NCBI GenBank assembly: GCA_934555825.1
Contig: CAKTFJ010000003.1
Coordinates: 232,968-296,967 of the forward strand
DNA from: an uncultured Hyphomicrobium sp.
Lineage (GTDB): Bacteria; Pseudomonadota; Alphaproteobacteria; Rhizobiales; Hyphomicrobiaceae
Reading direction: 5' to 3'
DNA: 64,000 nt
The translations under genes were made by a program, and so were the position numbers. Below, in pieces: positions 9,901-20,212 of the stretch (position 1 is its first letter; each line of letters begins with the position of its first letter). The notes beneath the pieces were generated by a model. The model searched no databases, was not told where the DNA came from, and saw only the letters and a list, made by a program, of their open reading frames with translations.

Positions 9901-10893
9901 TTAGGCGGCGGACGCCTCGACGAGCTTCTTGGCCTGGGCGACCCAGTTTTCCTCACCGATCTGGCCCTTGAGCTTGAGCTGACGGTCGAGCGCGGCAAGG
10001 TTGTCGGCGTCGAGGTCGGCAATCTGCCAGAAGTGGAACACGCCCGCATCGTTGAGCTTCTGCTCGATCTTTTCGTTGACGCCCTTGATCCGCTTCAGAT
10101 CGTCGGCTTCGCCGCGCGGTCCTTCGATACCCTTGAAGGTCACGGTGTCCGGCAGGCTTTCGGCCGGAGCGTCGACTGCGGCGCCGACGTCGATGCCGGA
10201 TGCACCCTGGCCGCGCTCGATGCCGTCGAGGGCTGCACGCGCGACGAGGTCGCAGTAAAGCGTGATGGCGCGGCCTGCGTCGTCATTGCCGGGCACGGGG
10301 AAGTCGATGCCGTCGGGATCGCAGTTGGTGTCGACAATGGCGACGATCGGGATGCCGAGCTTACGGGCTTCCTTGATGGCGATGCCTTCCTTGTTCGTGT
10401 CGATCACGAACAGGAGGTCCGGCACGCCGCCCATGTCCTTGATGCCGCCGAGCGCCTGGTTGAGCTTGTCGCGCTCGCGCTGGATGTTGAGGACTTCTTT
10501 CTTGGTGCGGCCCTGCGGGTCGGCAAGAATGTCGTCGAGCTGGCGCAGACGGCGGATCGAGGTGGAGATCGTCTTCCAGTTGGTCAGCGTGCCGCCGAGC
10601 CAACGGTGGTTGATGTAATACTGCGCCGAGCGCTTCGCAGCGTCTGCGATGGCGTCCGACGCCTGGCGCTTGGTGGCGACGAAGAGCACGCGCCCGCCCG
10701 AAGCGACCGTATCGGAGACCTTGTTCAGCGCTTGGTGCAGCATCGGCACCGTCTGGGTCAGGTCGAGAATATGGATGTTGTTGCGGGCGCCATAGATAAA
10801 GGACGCCATCTTGGGGTTCCAGCGGTGAGCCTGGTGGCCGAAGTGTACGCCTGCTTCCAGGAGCTGGCGCATGTTGAATTGCGGCGCGGTCAT
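9901..10893 (-). CDS. rpsB: 30S ribosomal protein S2 with C-terminal extension
   Basis: Small-subunit protein S2. The 330-residue product has the conserved [17 protein letters not shown] and FVATKRQA motifs and the [21 protein letters not shown] block. About 90 residues extend past the E. coli end point and include a helix-hairpin-helix-like stretch ([17 protein letters not shown]); such an extension is usual in Hyphomicrobiales. The frame opens at 10953, but AAAGGAA stands about 11 bases before the ATG at 10893. tsf follows. Confidence 0.96.
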   Translation of the reverse strand: MTAPQFNMRQLLEAGVHFGHQAHRWNPKMASFIYGARNNIHILDLTQTVPMLHQALNKVSDTVASGGRVLFVATKRQASDAIADAAKRSAQYYINHRWLGGTLTNWKTISTSIRRLRQLDDILADPQGRTKKEVLNIQRERDKLNQALGGIKDMGGVPDLLFVIDTNKEGIAIKEARKLGIPIVAIVDTNCDPDGIDFPVPGNDDAGRAITLYCDLVARAALDGIERGQGASGIDVGAAVDAPAESLPDTVTFKGIEGPRGEADDLKRIKGVNEKIEQKLNDAGVFHFWQIADLDADNLAALDRQLKLKGQIGEENWVAQAKKLVEASAA

Positions 10894-11038
10894 GTGCGTC
10901 GTGTTCCTTTTCCGGTTGGTCCTCCGCGCGCCTTGAGAAGAAAAGCAAGCCATATGAAAGGCTTAGCTGTTCCACCGGAGCGACCCTGCGGGGCTTTTAA
11001 TCCGCCGGGCGCATGAGGCACGCGTGTGAGATGGCGGC

Positions 11039-11067
11039 TCCATAACCGCAAATGCCGGAAATGACAA
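11039..11067 (-). promoter_or_regulatory. Candidate rpsB promoter
   Basis: Minus-strand TTGTCA (11067-11062) and TATGGA (11044-11039) are spaced 17 bases apart upstream of rpsB. The -10 match is weak, so this is only a candidate. Confidence 0.3.
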
Positions 11068-11133
11068 GCTTTAAGGGATCGCCGCAGCTCGGAACGCTCT
11101 GGAGGGCGGGGTAGTGTCTGAGGTTGCGACCTG

Positions 11134-11177
11134 GTGTCATATAAAGCACTGAAAAATATAATGAATATGACAGTCAT
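11134..11177 (+). promoter_or_regulatory. Candidate promoter and palindrome for the EAL-CBS-GGDEF gene
   Basis: GTGTCA (11134-11139) and a perfect TATAAT (11157-11162) are spaced 17 bases apart. The predicted transcription start falls within ATGACAGTCAT (11167-11177), a perfect 11-base palindrome that could be a repressor site. No known regulator can be named. Confidence 0.45.
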
Positions 11178-11248
11178 GTGACGGACCGCTTAAGGGCGAA
11201 TTCATTGCTGTTTGCTAGCTCTCAGGGAAGGGAACAGCGGAGCAGCGT

Positions 11249-13099
11249 ATGTTTGGGTCGTCGGTACATTTGCTCCACGAAAGCAACGGCGGTGCCACCT
11301 TTCTGGAGCGCGTCCGCCAAACGGTCGACGCCGCCCTCCAGCCCATCACCGACATCCGCAGTGGGGCGATCCACGGCTGCGAAGCGCTCGCGCGCCAGAC
11401 CCAGGCGCTCGGCTTTGCATCGATCCCTCAGTTTTTCGCCTTTGCGGAACGCCTCGGCGTCCGCGTCGAGGTGGATGCCTTTCTCGTCGGCATGGCCGCC
11501 CAGAAGATCGCCACCCGCAAGCCGCACGTCGATACGCTTCTGTTCGCCAATCTGGACCGGATGCGCGCGGCCCAGATCGACGACACGTTGCCGGCCCTGC
11601 TCGCCGAGCTGTCACGGGCGGGGCTCTCCCCGTCCGACGTCTGCATCGAGATTACGGAAGGCGGCGAAGCCCCGAGCTGCGCTGGGCTGATCCAGGCGGT
11701 CGCAAAGCTGCGTCAACATGGCTTCCGCATTGCAATCGACGATTTCGGCACGGGCCATTCCGGTCTGCAGGCGCTGTATGAGCTTCAGCCTGAATACGTG
11801 AAGATCGATCGCTTCTTCATCAAGGATCTCGATCGCGACGGCCGCAAGCGCGTGTTCGTCTCGCGCGTTGTGGAGCTTGCTCACATTCTCGGGACGCAGG
11901 TGGTGGCCGAAGGTGTCGAGCGCGTGGAGGAGTTGCACGCGTGTCGCGACGCAGGCTGCGATCTCGTGCAGGGCTATTTCGTCGCCAAGCCGAGCACGCA
12001 AGCCGCTGACATCCGCAGCGTGTATGGCCCCGTTTCCGAAAATCCCGACCGTCGCCTCGCGCCGCGCAACGTGGTGACGCTCGAAGCCGAGGGCGTCGTG
12101 ATGGCGCTCGAAGCGCTACCCGATACGACGCGTGTCGCGGATGTTGTCGACTACTTTCTCAGCCACCCTGAGTGCGCATATCGTCCCGTCGTCAATGCCC
12201 GTGCCATGCCGCTCGGGATCGTGCGCGAGCGCGATTTGCGATGGCTGGTGCAATCGCCTTTCGGGCGCGATCTCCTCCAGAATTCATCGTTTCCGATGAC
12301 GCTGCGCGATTTCACGACGCGCCTTCCGACGGTGGACGCCAGCATCTGCCCGACCCAACTTATCGAGCAATGCGCCCACGCGATCGACGAGGGCGTGATC
12401 GTCACGGAAGGGACGAGATACTCCGGCTTCGTGCCGTCGAACGCGCTCCTTCGCCTCGCGGGAATGATCAGGTTGCGGCAGGCGCAAAGCCAGAACCCGC
12501 TCACGCATCTTCCGGCGAACGATGCAATCCTCGGTTTCATCGGGCGCGCGACAGAGGAACGCGGCATGAGCCATGCATTCGCGCATCTCGACTTCAATCA
12601 CTTCAAGCCGTTCAACGATGTGTATGGGTTCCACGTTGGCGACCGGGCGATCATCATGTTCGCCGATCTGCTGCGTGCCGAGTTTGGGCGCGATGACGTT
12701 TTCATCGGCCATATCGGCGGCGACGATTTCTTCGTCGGCGTCTCCGGAGAGATCGATGGGTTCTCCCGCCGTGTGCGGGAGGTGTGCACGCGCTTCGCAT
12801 CGAATGCCGAAAGCCTTTACACCCAGCAGCATCGCCAGAACGGGTATATCGAATGCGCGGGCAGGGATGGCGTCGTCGCACGCTTCCCGTTGCTGACATG
12901 CTCCGTGGCGTTGCTCGTTTTGCCGAAGGGCGGGCGTGGAGCGACCACAGACGAGATCGCCCACGAACTGAGCCGTCTCAAGACGATCTCGAAAAAATCG
13001 GAAGCCTGCTTCAGCACGGCGACGCTCGCCGCGCACGAGTGCGTAAACGCGCCCACCATGCGTGCCACACTTCCGCTCCTGGAACGCGTTGCCAATTGA
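11249..13099 (+). CDS. EAL - CBS pair - GGDEF hybrid protein
   Basis: Probable cyclic-di-GMP phosphodiesterase. In 616 residues it has an N-terminal EAL domain (about 30-260) with the CEAL, NLD, ITE, IDDFGTGHSG, KID and AEGVE motifs, i.e. the metal and catalytic residues are present. A central region (about 275-420) fits a pair of CBS modules, which bind adenine nucleotides. The C-terminal GGDEF fold (about 440-600) has GGDDF in place of GGDEF, so cyclase activity is doubtful and a regulatory role is possible. There is no membrane segment or signal peptide, so it should be cytoplasmic. It is divergent from rpsB and convergent with the chemoreceptor gene. Confidence 0.88.
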   Translation: MFGSSVHLLHESNGGATFLERVRQTVDAALQPITDIRSGAIHGCEALARQTQALGFASIPQFFAFAERLGVRVEVDAFLVGMAAQKIATRKPHVDTLLFANLDRMRAAQIDDTLPALLAELSRAGLSPSDVCIEITEGGEAPSCAGLIQAVAKLRQHGFRIAIDDFGTGHSGLQALYELQPEYVKIDRFFIKDLDRDGRKRVFVSRVVELAHILGTQVVAEGVERVEELHACRDAGCDLVQGYFVAKPSTQAADIRSVYGPVSENPDRRLAPRNVVTLEAEGVVMALEALPDTTRVADVVDYFLSHPECAYRPVVNARAMPLGIVRERDLRWLVQSPFGRDLLQNSSFPMTLRDFTTRLPTVDASICPTQLIEQCAHAIDEGVIVTEGTRYSGFVPSNALLRLAGMIRLRQAQSQNPLTHLPANDAILGFIGRATEERGMSHAFAHLDFNHFKPFNDVYGFHVGDRAIIMFADLLRAEFGRDDVFIGHIGGDDFFVGVSGEIDGFSRRVREVCTRFASNAESLYTQQHRQNGYIECAGRDGVVARFPLLTCSVALLVLPKGGRGATTDEIAHELSRLKTISKKSEACFSTATLAAHECVNAPTMRATLPLLERVAN

Positions 13100-13145
13100 T
13101 GCCTGCGGCCGTCAAGCCTTCCCGGCGTCAAGAGGCGTGCCGGCC

Positions 13146-14618
13146 TTAGGCAACCAGCGCCTTGGAAGCGTCGAGCACCCGCTGCGTCGACGCGTTTGCC
13201 GCTTCCGTGGAACTCACGATGATCGCCATCGTCTCAGTGACGCCTTGGACGCTCTGGGCTGCGGTCAGCATATTGGACGAAATCTCCTGAGTGACGGCGC
13301 CCTGCTCCTCGATTGCCGCCGCTATCCCAGCCGCAACATCGTTGATCGAATTGATGACGCTGGTAATCTCGTGAATGGCGTCAACCGCGCTTCCAGTCCC
13401 GGCCTGGACTGTGCCGATCTGCGCGGCGATTTCGGCGGTGGCCTTCGCTGTTTGGCTTGCCAGCGTTTTGACCTCCGACGCGACGACAGCGAAGCCCTTG
13501 CCTGCTTCGCCTGCCCGCGCCGCCTCGATCGTGGCGTTGAGGGCAAGAAGGTTCGTCTGTGAGGCAATGCTGTTGATGAGGCTGATGACCTGGCCGATGC
13601 GTTCGGCCGATGACGCCAACCCTTGCATGATGTCGTTTGTTTTCCGGCTGAGCGTCACGGCGCCGCTGGTGAACTGAGCGGCATCGTCGACGCGCCGGCT
13701 GATTTCGCGCACCGATGCCACCAGTTCTTCGGCGGCAGATGCGACCGCCTGCACGGTCGCCGACGTTTGCGATGTCGAGCGCGCGGCAACGGCGATTTGC
13801 TCCGTCGTCTCGCTCACCGCGCGCGAAACGGTGCCGAGGTCGATGTCGATGGTCTGCTTCAGTGCGGCCTTCATCGCAACTTGGCGCGTGATGTCGGTGC
13901 AGAACTTGACGACCTTGAGGGGGCGCCCGGAAGGATCGAAAATCGGATTGTACGTGGCTTGCAGCCAAAGCTCCCGACCGTCCTTTGCGACCCGCCGAAA
14001 CTCTCCCGCTTGAAACTCGCCCCGTTTCAGTTTGTCCCAGAAGGCGAGGTAGGTAGCGCTGGTTCGTTCCATTTCAGAAACGAACATCCGGTGATGTTTG
14101 CCTGCGATTTCATCAAGTCCATAACCGACCGTGCTCAAAAAATTCGCATTTGCGGACGTGATGATGCCGTCGAGGGTGAAATGGATCACTGCGTTGGATT
14201 TGTTGATGGCAGAGATCTGGCCTTCGAAATCTGCTGTTTGAAGTTTTCTGGCAGTCACGTCCGTGCAGAATTTGACGATCTTGTAGGGCTTTCTCTTCTC
14301 GTCGAGAAGCGGGTTGTAAGTGGCTTGAATCCAGATCTCCCGTCCGCCCTTTCCGATGCGCTTGTACTCTGCGGCTTGGAACTCGCCCTTGTTCAAGTTG
14401 CTCCAAAATTGGGCATAGGCGTCGCTCTGGCGCTCTTCCGGGGTGACGAAAATGCTATGATGCTTCCCTCGGATTTCGTCCAGCGTATAGCCGACTGCGG
14501 ATAGAAAGTTCTCGTTTGCGCTAAGGATGGTGCCGTCGAGGCTGAATTCTATGACAGCCTGAGATCTATTGAGGGCATCGAGCTTGGCTTGAAGCTCGGC
14601 CGGCTTCTGAGAGAACAT
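13146..14618 (-). CDS. Soluble PAS-PAS methyl-accepting chemotaxis protein
   Basis: Cytoplasmic chemoreceptor. The 490-residue product has two tandem PAS domains (about 10-130 and 135-255) that are similar to one another; each contains a YxRxxKxGxExWxQATYNP-like strand and ends in KFCTD(V/I)T. The chemoreceptor signalling domain follows (about 280-490), with the conserved tip [20 protein letters not shown]. No transmembrane or HAMP segment is present, so it probably senses an internal signal such as redox state or a PAS-bound cofactor. The start at 14618 is chosen over the frame opening at 14690 because the earlier residues are unlike the family. No other che genes are in the window. Confidence 0.9.
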   Translation of the reverse strand: MFSQKPAELQAKLDALNRSQAVIEFSLDGTILSANENFLSAVGYTLDEIRGKHHSIFVTPEERQSDAYAQFWSNLNKGEFQAAEYKRIGKGGREIWIQATYNPLLDEKRKPYKIVKFCTDVTARKLQTADFEGQISAINKSNAVIHFTLDGIITSANANFLSTVGYGLDEIAGKHHRMFVSEMERTSATYLAFWDKLKRGEFQAGEFRRVAKDGRELWLQATYNPIFDPSGRPLKVVKFCTDITRQVAMKAALKQTIDIDLGTVSRAVSETTEQIAVAARSTSQTSATVQAVASAAEELVASVREISRRVDDAAQFTSGAVTLSRKTNDIMQGLASSAERIGQVISLINSIASQTNLLALNATIEAARAGEAGKGFAVVASEVKTLASQTAKATAEIAAQIGTVQAGTGSAVDAIHEITSVINSINDVAAGIAAAIEEQGAVTQEISSNMLTAAQSVQGVTETMAIIVSSTEAANASTQRVLDASKALVA

Positions 14619-14774
14619 CGATAAAATCTTTCTCGCGCAGCGCGCGCTAAAATGAACGTGAGCGTAGCGAGCATAGGATCTGATTCGCATTTAACTGAGA
14701 ATTAAGGCGAGATCCCCATTTAAAAAATTATCCAATGTAAGATACATGACAGACAAGTTGCAAATCGATTCGGA

Positions 14775-16442
14775 TTATTTTTTCGCCGCTTTGTTTTTTA
14801 CACCCGACAGCGTTTCCATGGGAGAAATAGCCTCCGGGTCTTGCCGGAGATCGATAACGAACGGGCCATCGGCCTCAAGTGCATCTCGGAACACGGCCTC
14901 GAAATCTTCGCTTTTCTCGACGGTGGCGCCATATGCCCCGTGCGCACGCGCGAACGCGGCGAAATCCGGGTTGACCAGACGCGTCCCGCTCGGGCGGCCC
15001 GGATAGTTCCGCTCCTGATGCATGCGGATTGTGCCGAACATGCCATTATTGGCGATCAGGATGACGATGGCGAGCCCCTGCTGCACGGCGGTCCCGAGCT
15101 CGGTTCCCGTCATCGCGAAACAGCCATCGCCTGCGAAACATACGACGGGCGTATCCGGATGTTCGAGCTTCGCCGCGATTGCGGCGGGCAGCCCGTAGCC
15201 CATTGAGCCGGAGGTGGGCGCAAGCCCTGTGTGGTAGCCCTTGAACTGGAAGTAGCGGTGCACCCACTGCGCATAGTTGCCAGCGCCGTTCGTCACGATC
15301 CCATTCTCGGGCAGCACCGCCGAGACGGTCGTCACCACGTCTTCGAGCTTCAGTGTGCCGGGCGTGACACGCGGGGTGAGGCTGTCTTCGTACGCAGCGC
15401 GCAGGTCGTTGCGGAACGCGCTCCACGGGCACCCTTCGAGTGCATCTCGCAACTCCGGCGCAAAGCGGGCGAGCGCATCCGCAAACTCTGCAGACGTTGC
15501 AACGATGGAAAGCGTGGCGCTTCGATAGCCAAGGATCGCGCTGGGCTCCGGATGAATTTGAACGAACGTCCGCCCCGAGCCCTCCAGCAGGGCGTAGGAG
15601 TCCGTCGCGATGTCCGCCACTTCCGCTCCGATGGCAATCACGAGATCGGCCGATTTGAGCCCGGCTTTGAGTTTCGCGTCCGTCGTGAAGCCGAGGTGGC
15701 CGACATACGAGGGATGCCGGTTGTCGACGTAATCCTGGCAGCGGAACGAGGATGCAATCGGGAGATGGAACTCTTGCGCAAAACGCTCCACCGCCTCTCG
15801 TGTTGCGTCCGTCCAGCCAGGGCCGCCGACGATGAGCAACGGCCTTTCCGCGGCCGCGAGCCTCTGGGCGAGATCGCCCATGTCGAGCGCGGAGGGGGCG
15901 CCGCCTGAAAGGGCCGCAGGTGCGAGCACCGTTGCACGCGTCTCTGCGGAGAGCACGTTTTCCGGTAGCCCGATCACGACCGGCCCAGGCCGCCCCGACA
16001 TCGCGACCGTAAACGCACGCTGCACGTACTCCGCGACGCGATCTTCTTGCCGGATGACGGCCGTCCACTTGGCAATGCCGGAAAAGAGTGCTTCGAGGTC
16101 GATCTCCTGAAAAGGCGCCTGATCTTCCATCGGGGTCGTTGGCAGGCCGACGAACAGGATTAGCGGCGTCGCATCCTGCTGCGCCACGTAAACGCCGGAG
16201 ATGGCATTGACGACACCCGGCCCGCGCGTGGCGAAGACGATGCCGGGACGGCCGGTGAGCTTGCCCGTCGCTTCGGCCATCATCGCCGCTCCGCCTTCAT
16301 GCCGGCAGACGATGGTTTCGATGGCGGGAGCCTCATAGAGCCCATCGAGCGCGGCGAGAAAGCTCTCGCCCGGCACCTCGAACACGCGCGTGACACCATG
16401 CGCGGCCAATTGGTCGATCAGGATCTTTCCGCCGTGCGGCAT
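14775..16442 (-). CDS. Thiamine-diphosphate enzyme, acetolactate synthase-like
   Basis: Member of the ThDP-dependent decarboxylase/synthase superfamily: N-terminal pyrimidine-binding domain with VFEVPGESFLAALD and the catalytic-type Glu in RHEGGAAMMAEATG, a central Rossmann-like domain, and a C-terminal pyrophosphate-binding domain with GDGCFAMTGTELGTAVQ...NNGMFGTIR. It is distinct from the true IlvB at 51 kb, has no small subunit beside it, and its substrate cannot be told from sequence. I place the start at the Met 25 residues before the conserved Glu; the frame runs open to 16565 and a GTG at 16487 is also possible. Oxalyl-, sulfo- or benzoylformate-type activity are all open. Confidence 0.85.
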   Translation of the reverse strand: MPHGGKILIDQLAAHGVTRVFEVPGESFLAALDGLYEAPAIETIVCRHEGGAAMMAEATGKLTGRPGIVFATRGPGVVNAISGVYVAQQDATPLILFVGLPTTPMEDQAPFQEIDLEALFSGIAKWTAVIRQEDRVAEYVQRAFTVAMSGRPGPVVIGLPENVLSAETRATVLAPAALSGGAPSALDMGDLAQRLAAAERPLLIVGGPGWTDATREAVERFAQEFHLPIASSFRCQDYVDNRHPSYVGHLGFTTDAKLKAGLKSADLVIAIGAEVADIATDSYALLEGSGRTFVQIHPEPSAILGYRSATLSIVATSAEFADALARFAPELRDALEGCPWSAFRNDLRAAYEDSLTPRVTPGTLKLEDVVTTVSAVLPENGIVTNGAGNYAQWVHRYFQFKGYHTGLAPTSGSMGYGLPAAIAAKLEHPDTPVVCFAGDGCFAMTGTELGTAVQQGLAIVILIANNGMFGTIRMHQERNYPGRPSGTRLVNPDFAAFARAHGAYGATVEKSEDFEAVFRDALEADGPFVIDLRQDPEAISPMETLSGVKNKAAKK

Positions 16443-16690
16443 GAGGGTCGCGGGTCCGTAAGAAGGGGATGCAGTTTCTTCAGCCACACATAGGCCACGT
16501 ACCCTTCTTGAACCACCCTCGGCCGGTGCGGTTCCTCCGCCCACCTCGTGCGCTGGTAAATGCAACCGAAAGCGGGGTGGGAGTCGGACTCTTCAAATTC
16601 GATGCGCGGCTCATTGGTCCCAAGACTAGGCTGGTACGATGCACATCGATAGTCTTGAAGGCACGACGACCGATGACGGAGATGGACGGA

Positions 16691-18289
16691 ATGAGGAAAG
16701 GGACGCGCTCACGGCGCTGCGTTGGGCTCGCCGTTGCGGCGTGCCTGGGCTTCGCTGCCGCCGTTGTGGCCGAGCCCCTGCCCACGAATGATACGCGCGT
16801 GCCGCTCCAAGAGCGTGCCAAAGCCGTGATCGAGACGCATTGCGCCTTTTGTCGGGAGGATGAGCACACGGCGGACAGCCCTACCCTGAGCTTGGATGCG
16901 ATTGCCGACGATCCCGGCCTCGTCCTACCCGGCCGCCCCGACGCCTCATCGCTTTATCGGCGCATGATGCGCGAGCCTACGAAAGACGAAGCAGACGCTG
17001 CATCTCGATCGCCAGACGACATCGAGACGGTCCGCGACTGGATCGCGAGCCTGCCTTCGCGTGAAGACGGCTGTCGCGACCGCACGCGCGTTTCGGACGA
17101 CGACGTCGCCGATCTCATCCGGCGCTGGGGGGACGCGGTCGGCGCCGAAGAAGCGGCCGCAACGCGCTTCGTCTCGCTCGCGCATCTGTGGAATGCGTGC
17201 ACGGCGCCCATGCGCATGATGGAGCTGCGCATCGCCACTGCCACGCTGCTCGGCGCGTTGACCGGCCGACGCGAGGAACTGCAACTCGAAACTCTGGGCG
17301 AGAAGAGCGTCCTTCTCGCCATTCGTCCAGGCGCGGAGGCGCTCAAGGCGTCCGGCTGGGATCGGTTGACGGCGGATGCCCCGCTCTCGGCAAGCGGGGC
17401 GGTGCCGGCGGATTGGCTCGCCGCGCAAGTGCTGGCCGAGCGGACGAATACGGACACAAAACCGGCAGCCATCGGCAAGACGGTTCTGGATGCCGCAGGC
17501 GAGCGGGCCGTCTCCGCGCTTGCGCGCCAATGGACGCGGGACGTCGATCTGGTGCGCGCGGCGGCCGAGCGTGGCGTCGCGCTGGATGCGTTCAGAAAAA
17601 CGCTGATGAACGTCGAGGGCGATCTGCTCGTCCCATCGCGGCGTCTGGCATACGGTGCGATCTCGCGCGATACGTGGCAACGGCTGTCGCGCACGCTCGA
17701 CGGCGGATCGAATGCGCACATCGAGAAGGATCGGGAAAAAACGGATCGAAGTGGCGCGGTGGATATTGTGATCTGGCCGGACCAGCCAACCTATCGCCCG
17801 CGCGACCTCGTGACCTTCAATGCGCGCGTCGACAAAGCCTGTCACCTGACGCTGATCGGCGTCGACGGCGAAGGACAGGCGACCGTGCTCTTCCCGAATG
17901 AGCTGGAGCCCGAAAACCTCGTGGCGCCGTCTGTCACGGTGCGGGTTCCCGGAAACGCCGCGGGGTATCAGTTTCGGTTCGACAAAGCTGGCGAAGAAAC
18001 GGTGATCGCGATTTGCCAGCGTGACGCGCGCCGCCCGGAGGGCATCGCCTACGACTACGAACGCCAGCGTTTCGCTCTGCTGGGAAGCTGGAAGGATTTC
18101 CTGCGGACCGCTGAGACGCGCGAAAAAGAGATCCGTGCAAGGCAGGAGGCTCAGGCGGCCCGCCGCAAGCGCCGCGGCCGCGGAGCGCCGGTGGAGGCCC
18201 TACCGCCGCCCGTCGCGCCCGAGGACAAGGGCGTGGAAGGGCGTACGGCAATCACGATTGTCATCGAGCCGGGTGGCGGGCCGCTTTAG
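16691..18289 (+). CDS. Exported DUF4384 protein with degenerate cytochrome-c-like motif
   Basis: Exported protein of 532 residues. A signal peptide (CVGLAVAACLGFAAAVVAEP) is followed by a segment resembling a cytochrome-c-like domain of the planctomycete type: IETHCAFCRED, then LPGRPDASSLYRRMM and RDWIASLPS. The haem-ligating His of CxxCH is replaced by Arg, so covalent c-type haem with normal ligation is unlikely. The C-terminal part (about 380-490) fits DUF4384 (VDIVIWPDQPTYRPRD...LIGVDGEGQATVLFPN), a beta-sandwich found in envelope proteins. A basic Pro-rich tail ends it. I prefer the start with GGAG 8 bases upstream; a Met at 16673 is the alternative. Function unknown. Confidence 0.75.
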   Translation: MRKGTRSRRCVGLAVAACLGFAAAVVAEPLPTNDTRVPLQERAKAVIETHCAFCREDEHTADSPTLSLDAIADDPGLVLPGRPDASSLYRRMMREPTKDEADAASRSPDDIETVRDWIASLPSREDGCRDRTRVSDDDVADLIRRWGDAVGAEEAAATRFVSLAHLWNACTAPMRMMELRIATATLLGALTGRREELQLETLGEKSVLLAIRPGAEALKASGWDRLTADAPLSASGAVPADWLAAQVLAERTNTDTKPAAIGKTVLDAAGERAVSALARQWTRDVDLVRAAAERGVALDAFRKTLMNVEGDLLVPSRRLAYGAISRDTWQRLSRTLDGGSNAHIEKDREKTDRSGAVDIVIWPDQPTYRPRDLVTFNARVDKACHLTLIGVDGEGQATVLFPNELEPENLVAPSVTVRVPGNAAGYQFRFDKAGEETVIAICQRDARRPEGIAYDYERQRFALLGSWKDFLRTAETREKEIRARQEAQAARRKRRGRGAPVEALPPPVAPEDKGVEGRTAITIVIEPGGGPL

Positions 18290-18290
18290 C

Positions 18291-18881
18291 TCATCTGTTT
18301 CGTGCGTTGCGGGTGTCCGCATCTGGATCGCGATCCTTGCCTTCCGTGGCGTAGAAAAGATCGCGTAAATCCGGCATGGGATCTGTGTGTTTGCCGGGGG
18401 GAATCCCCTGCGGGCTTGTCTGATGCGCGAGGATCAGCCAGCGCCCGTCTTTCTCCTGGCGTTCCAGGATGAAGGTCGTCGCGGCGGTCCGCTCGTTGGT
18501 TTTCTGCGCCGCCCATGCATAGAAATAGCCGCGCTCCCACACGTTGACCTTTGCGAAGTTGGGGTCGATGCGGAGGTGCTCGACGTCATAAGCGAATGTG
18601 AGCGCCGTGGCCGCGAGCGATGTGTAAACGCGCGGTCCGGCCGACGCCGCGCCAGTGTGGACGTGTTCGTAATGCGGGCTGGACGTGATGAAGCCCGGAG
18701 CCGCGATGCGATAGACGCGCCCGTCCGCTTTCTTTTGAAGCTCGGCGTACCATGCAGCGACGGCCGCGCGGATTTCCGCCTCGTCGCCGTCGGCCACCGC
18801 GCACGCGCATGGCGTCACGGCGAGCACCGCAATGGCGACGGCAGCCAGAGGAAGCACGAGCAGGGCAGATGCGATTTTCAT
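18291..18881 (-). CDS. Exported NTF2/SnoaL-like protein
   Basis: Product of 196 residues with a clear signal peptide (KIASALLVLPLAAVAIAVLA). The mature part looks like a small cone-shaped NTF2/SnoaL-type (DUF4440-like) domain: EAEIRAAVAAWYAEL at the first helix, a middle ITSSPHYEHVH stretch and the closing strand FILERQEKDGRWLILAHQTS. Such domains serve many roles, so no function is given. The gene converges with the DUF4384 gene and leaves only one base between the two stops. The frame opens at 18953, but the Met at 18881 begins the signal peptide. Confidence 0.65.
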   Translation of the reverse strand: MKIASALLVLPLAAVAIAVLAVTPCACAVADGDEAEIRAAVAAWYAELQKKADGRVYRIAAPGFITSSPHYEHVHTGAASAGPRVYTSLAATALTFAYDVEHLRIDPNFAKVNVWERGYFYAWAAQKTNERTAATTFILERQEKDGRWLILAHQTSPQGIPPGKHTDPMPDLRDLFYATEGKDRDPDADTRNARNR

Positions 18882-18987
18882 CCGTAGACGGTCGCGCGGC
18901 TGTGCGGCACTTCTACGGCGGCCGAAGGGCAGGGGAGGGGCGCTACCGACCAAAATTCCGGCCTCCGAATCGGCTACTTACGGAGCC

Positions 18988-20196
18988 ATGGTCGAGACCT
19001 ATTCCGAGCGCCTTAGCCAGTGGCTTGCCGAGCTTCGCGAGGCATTGAGCGCTGCCGATCCGCTGATTGCGGTCGGCGCGGCGCTCCTGCTGTTTGTGAT
19101 CGTCGTTGTGTGGGTCTCGCTGAAGCGCGGCCAGCAAAGCGCGCTCGCAGCCGCCGAACTCGCCGAGATCAAGGGCCGCCTCACCGCCATGAGCGAGATG
19201 GCTGTCCGCCGCGAGACGGAGCAGGCACGCGTGCTCGACGTACGCGTGGAGGAAATCTCGGGCCGTTTGTCCGAGCGCGTGGACGCTCTCTCTCGCCGGA
19301 TGTCCGAAAGCCTCGACACCGTCTCCCATCGCCTGGGCGACAACCTCGCGGAGGCAGGCCGGCGCACGACGGAAAGCCTCTCGAACCTCAACGAGCGCCT
19401 CGCCGTCATCGCCGAGGCCCGCCAGAGCCTCGCGAACCTCTCTTCGGAGGTCACGTCGCTCACCGGCGTACTGGCGGACAAGCAGGCGCGCGGTGCGTTC
19501 GGCCAGCTTCGCATGGAGACCATCATCCGCGATGCGCTGCCGGCCGGAGCGTACGAATTCCAGCCCACGCTTTCGAACGGCAAACGTCCTGATTGCGTGA
19601 TCCGCTTGCCGAACACGCCGGCCGTGCTCGTCATCGACTCAAAGTTCCCGCTCGAAGGCTTCGAGGCCCTGAGGATCTCGATAACGCCCGATGCTGTGAA
19701 GTCGGCGCGCGACGCCATCCGCGCCGCTGTCGGCAAGCACGTCGACGACATCGCGGGAAAATACCTGATCCCGGGCGAGACGCAGGACACCGCGCTGATG
19801 TTCGTGCCGTCGGAGTCGGTCTATGGCGATCTTCACGAGCATTTTCCCGATCTCGTTCAGCGCGCCCACCGCGCCCGCGTCGTGATCGTGGCGCCAAACG
19901 TCCTTATGCTCGCCGTGCAGACAGTGCAGGCCGTTATCAAGGACGCGAAGATGCGCGATCAGGCCGGCCTCATCCAGCGCGAGGTAGGGCTGCTCCTGGG
20001 CGACGTCGCCCGCCTCGTCGAGCGCGTGGGGGAGCTGGAACGCCATTTTGGGCTGTCGGCCAAGGCGTTGGAGAAGGTCACCGCGTCGGCTGGCCGCATC
20101 AGCGGGCGTGGAGAGCGCCTCACGGCCCTCGACCTGGAGGACGAATCCGGCGCATCCTCCGCCCCCGCGGCCGAGTTGACCGCCCGCGCTTCCTGA
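18988..20196 (+). CDS. rmuC: DNA recombination protein RmuC
   Basis: RmuC family, linked in E. coli to limiting DNA inversions and probably nuclease-like. The 402-residue product has one N-terminal membrane helix ([20 protein letters not shown]), a coiled-coil stretch (about 50-160), then the conserved core: [34 protein letters not shown] and [14 protein letters not shown]. The family's acidic/Lys motif (IDSKFPLE) is intact. It is 16 bases ahead of tex and probably cotranscribed. Confidence 0.92.
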   Translation: MVETYSERLSQWLAELREALSAADPLIAVGAALLLFVIVVVWVSLKRGQQSALAAAELAEIKGRLTAMSEMAVRRETEQARVLDVRVEEISGRLSERVDALSRRMSESLDTVSHRLGDNLAEAGRRTTESLSNLNERLAVIAEARQSLANLSSEVTSLTGVLADKQARGAFGQLRMETIIRDALPAGAYEFQPTLSNGKRPDCVIRLPNTPAVLVIDSKFPLEGFEALRISITPDAVKSARDAIRAAVGKHVDDIAGKYLIPGETQDTALMFVPSESVYGDLHEHFPDLVQRAHRARVVIVAPNVLMLAVQTVQAVIKDAKMRDQAGLIQREVGLLLGDVARLVERVGELERHFGLSAKALEKVTASAGRISGRGERLTALDLEDESGASSAPAAELTARAS

Positions 20197-20212
20197 CACT
20201 AAAGGCACTGGT

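Larger units (their letters stand above)
10894..11248. other. Divergent intergenic region rpsB / EAL gene
   Basis: This gap of about 355 bases separates two genes read in opposite directions. It carries a candidate promoter for each side (listed separately) and an 11-base palindrome near the predicted start of the rightward transcript. The stretch 11135-11180 is AT-rich against its surroundings. I see no coding potential or RNA gene in the rest. Confidence 0.5.
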
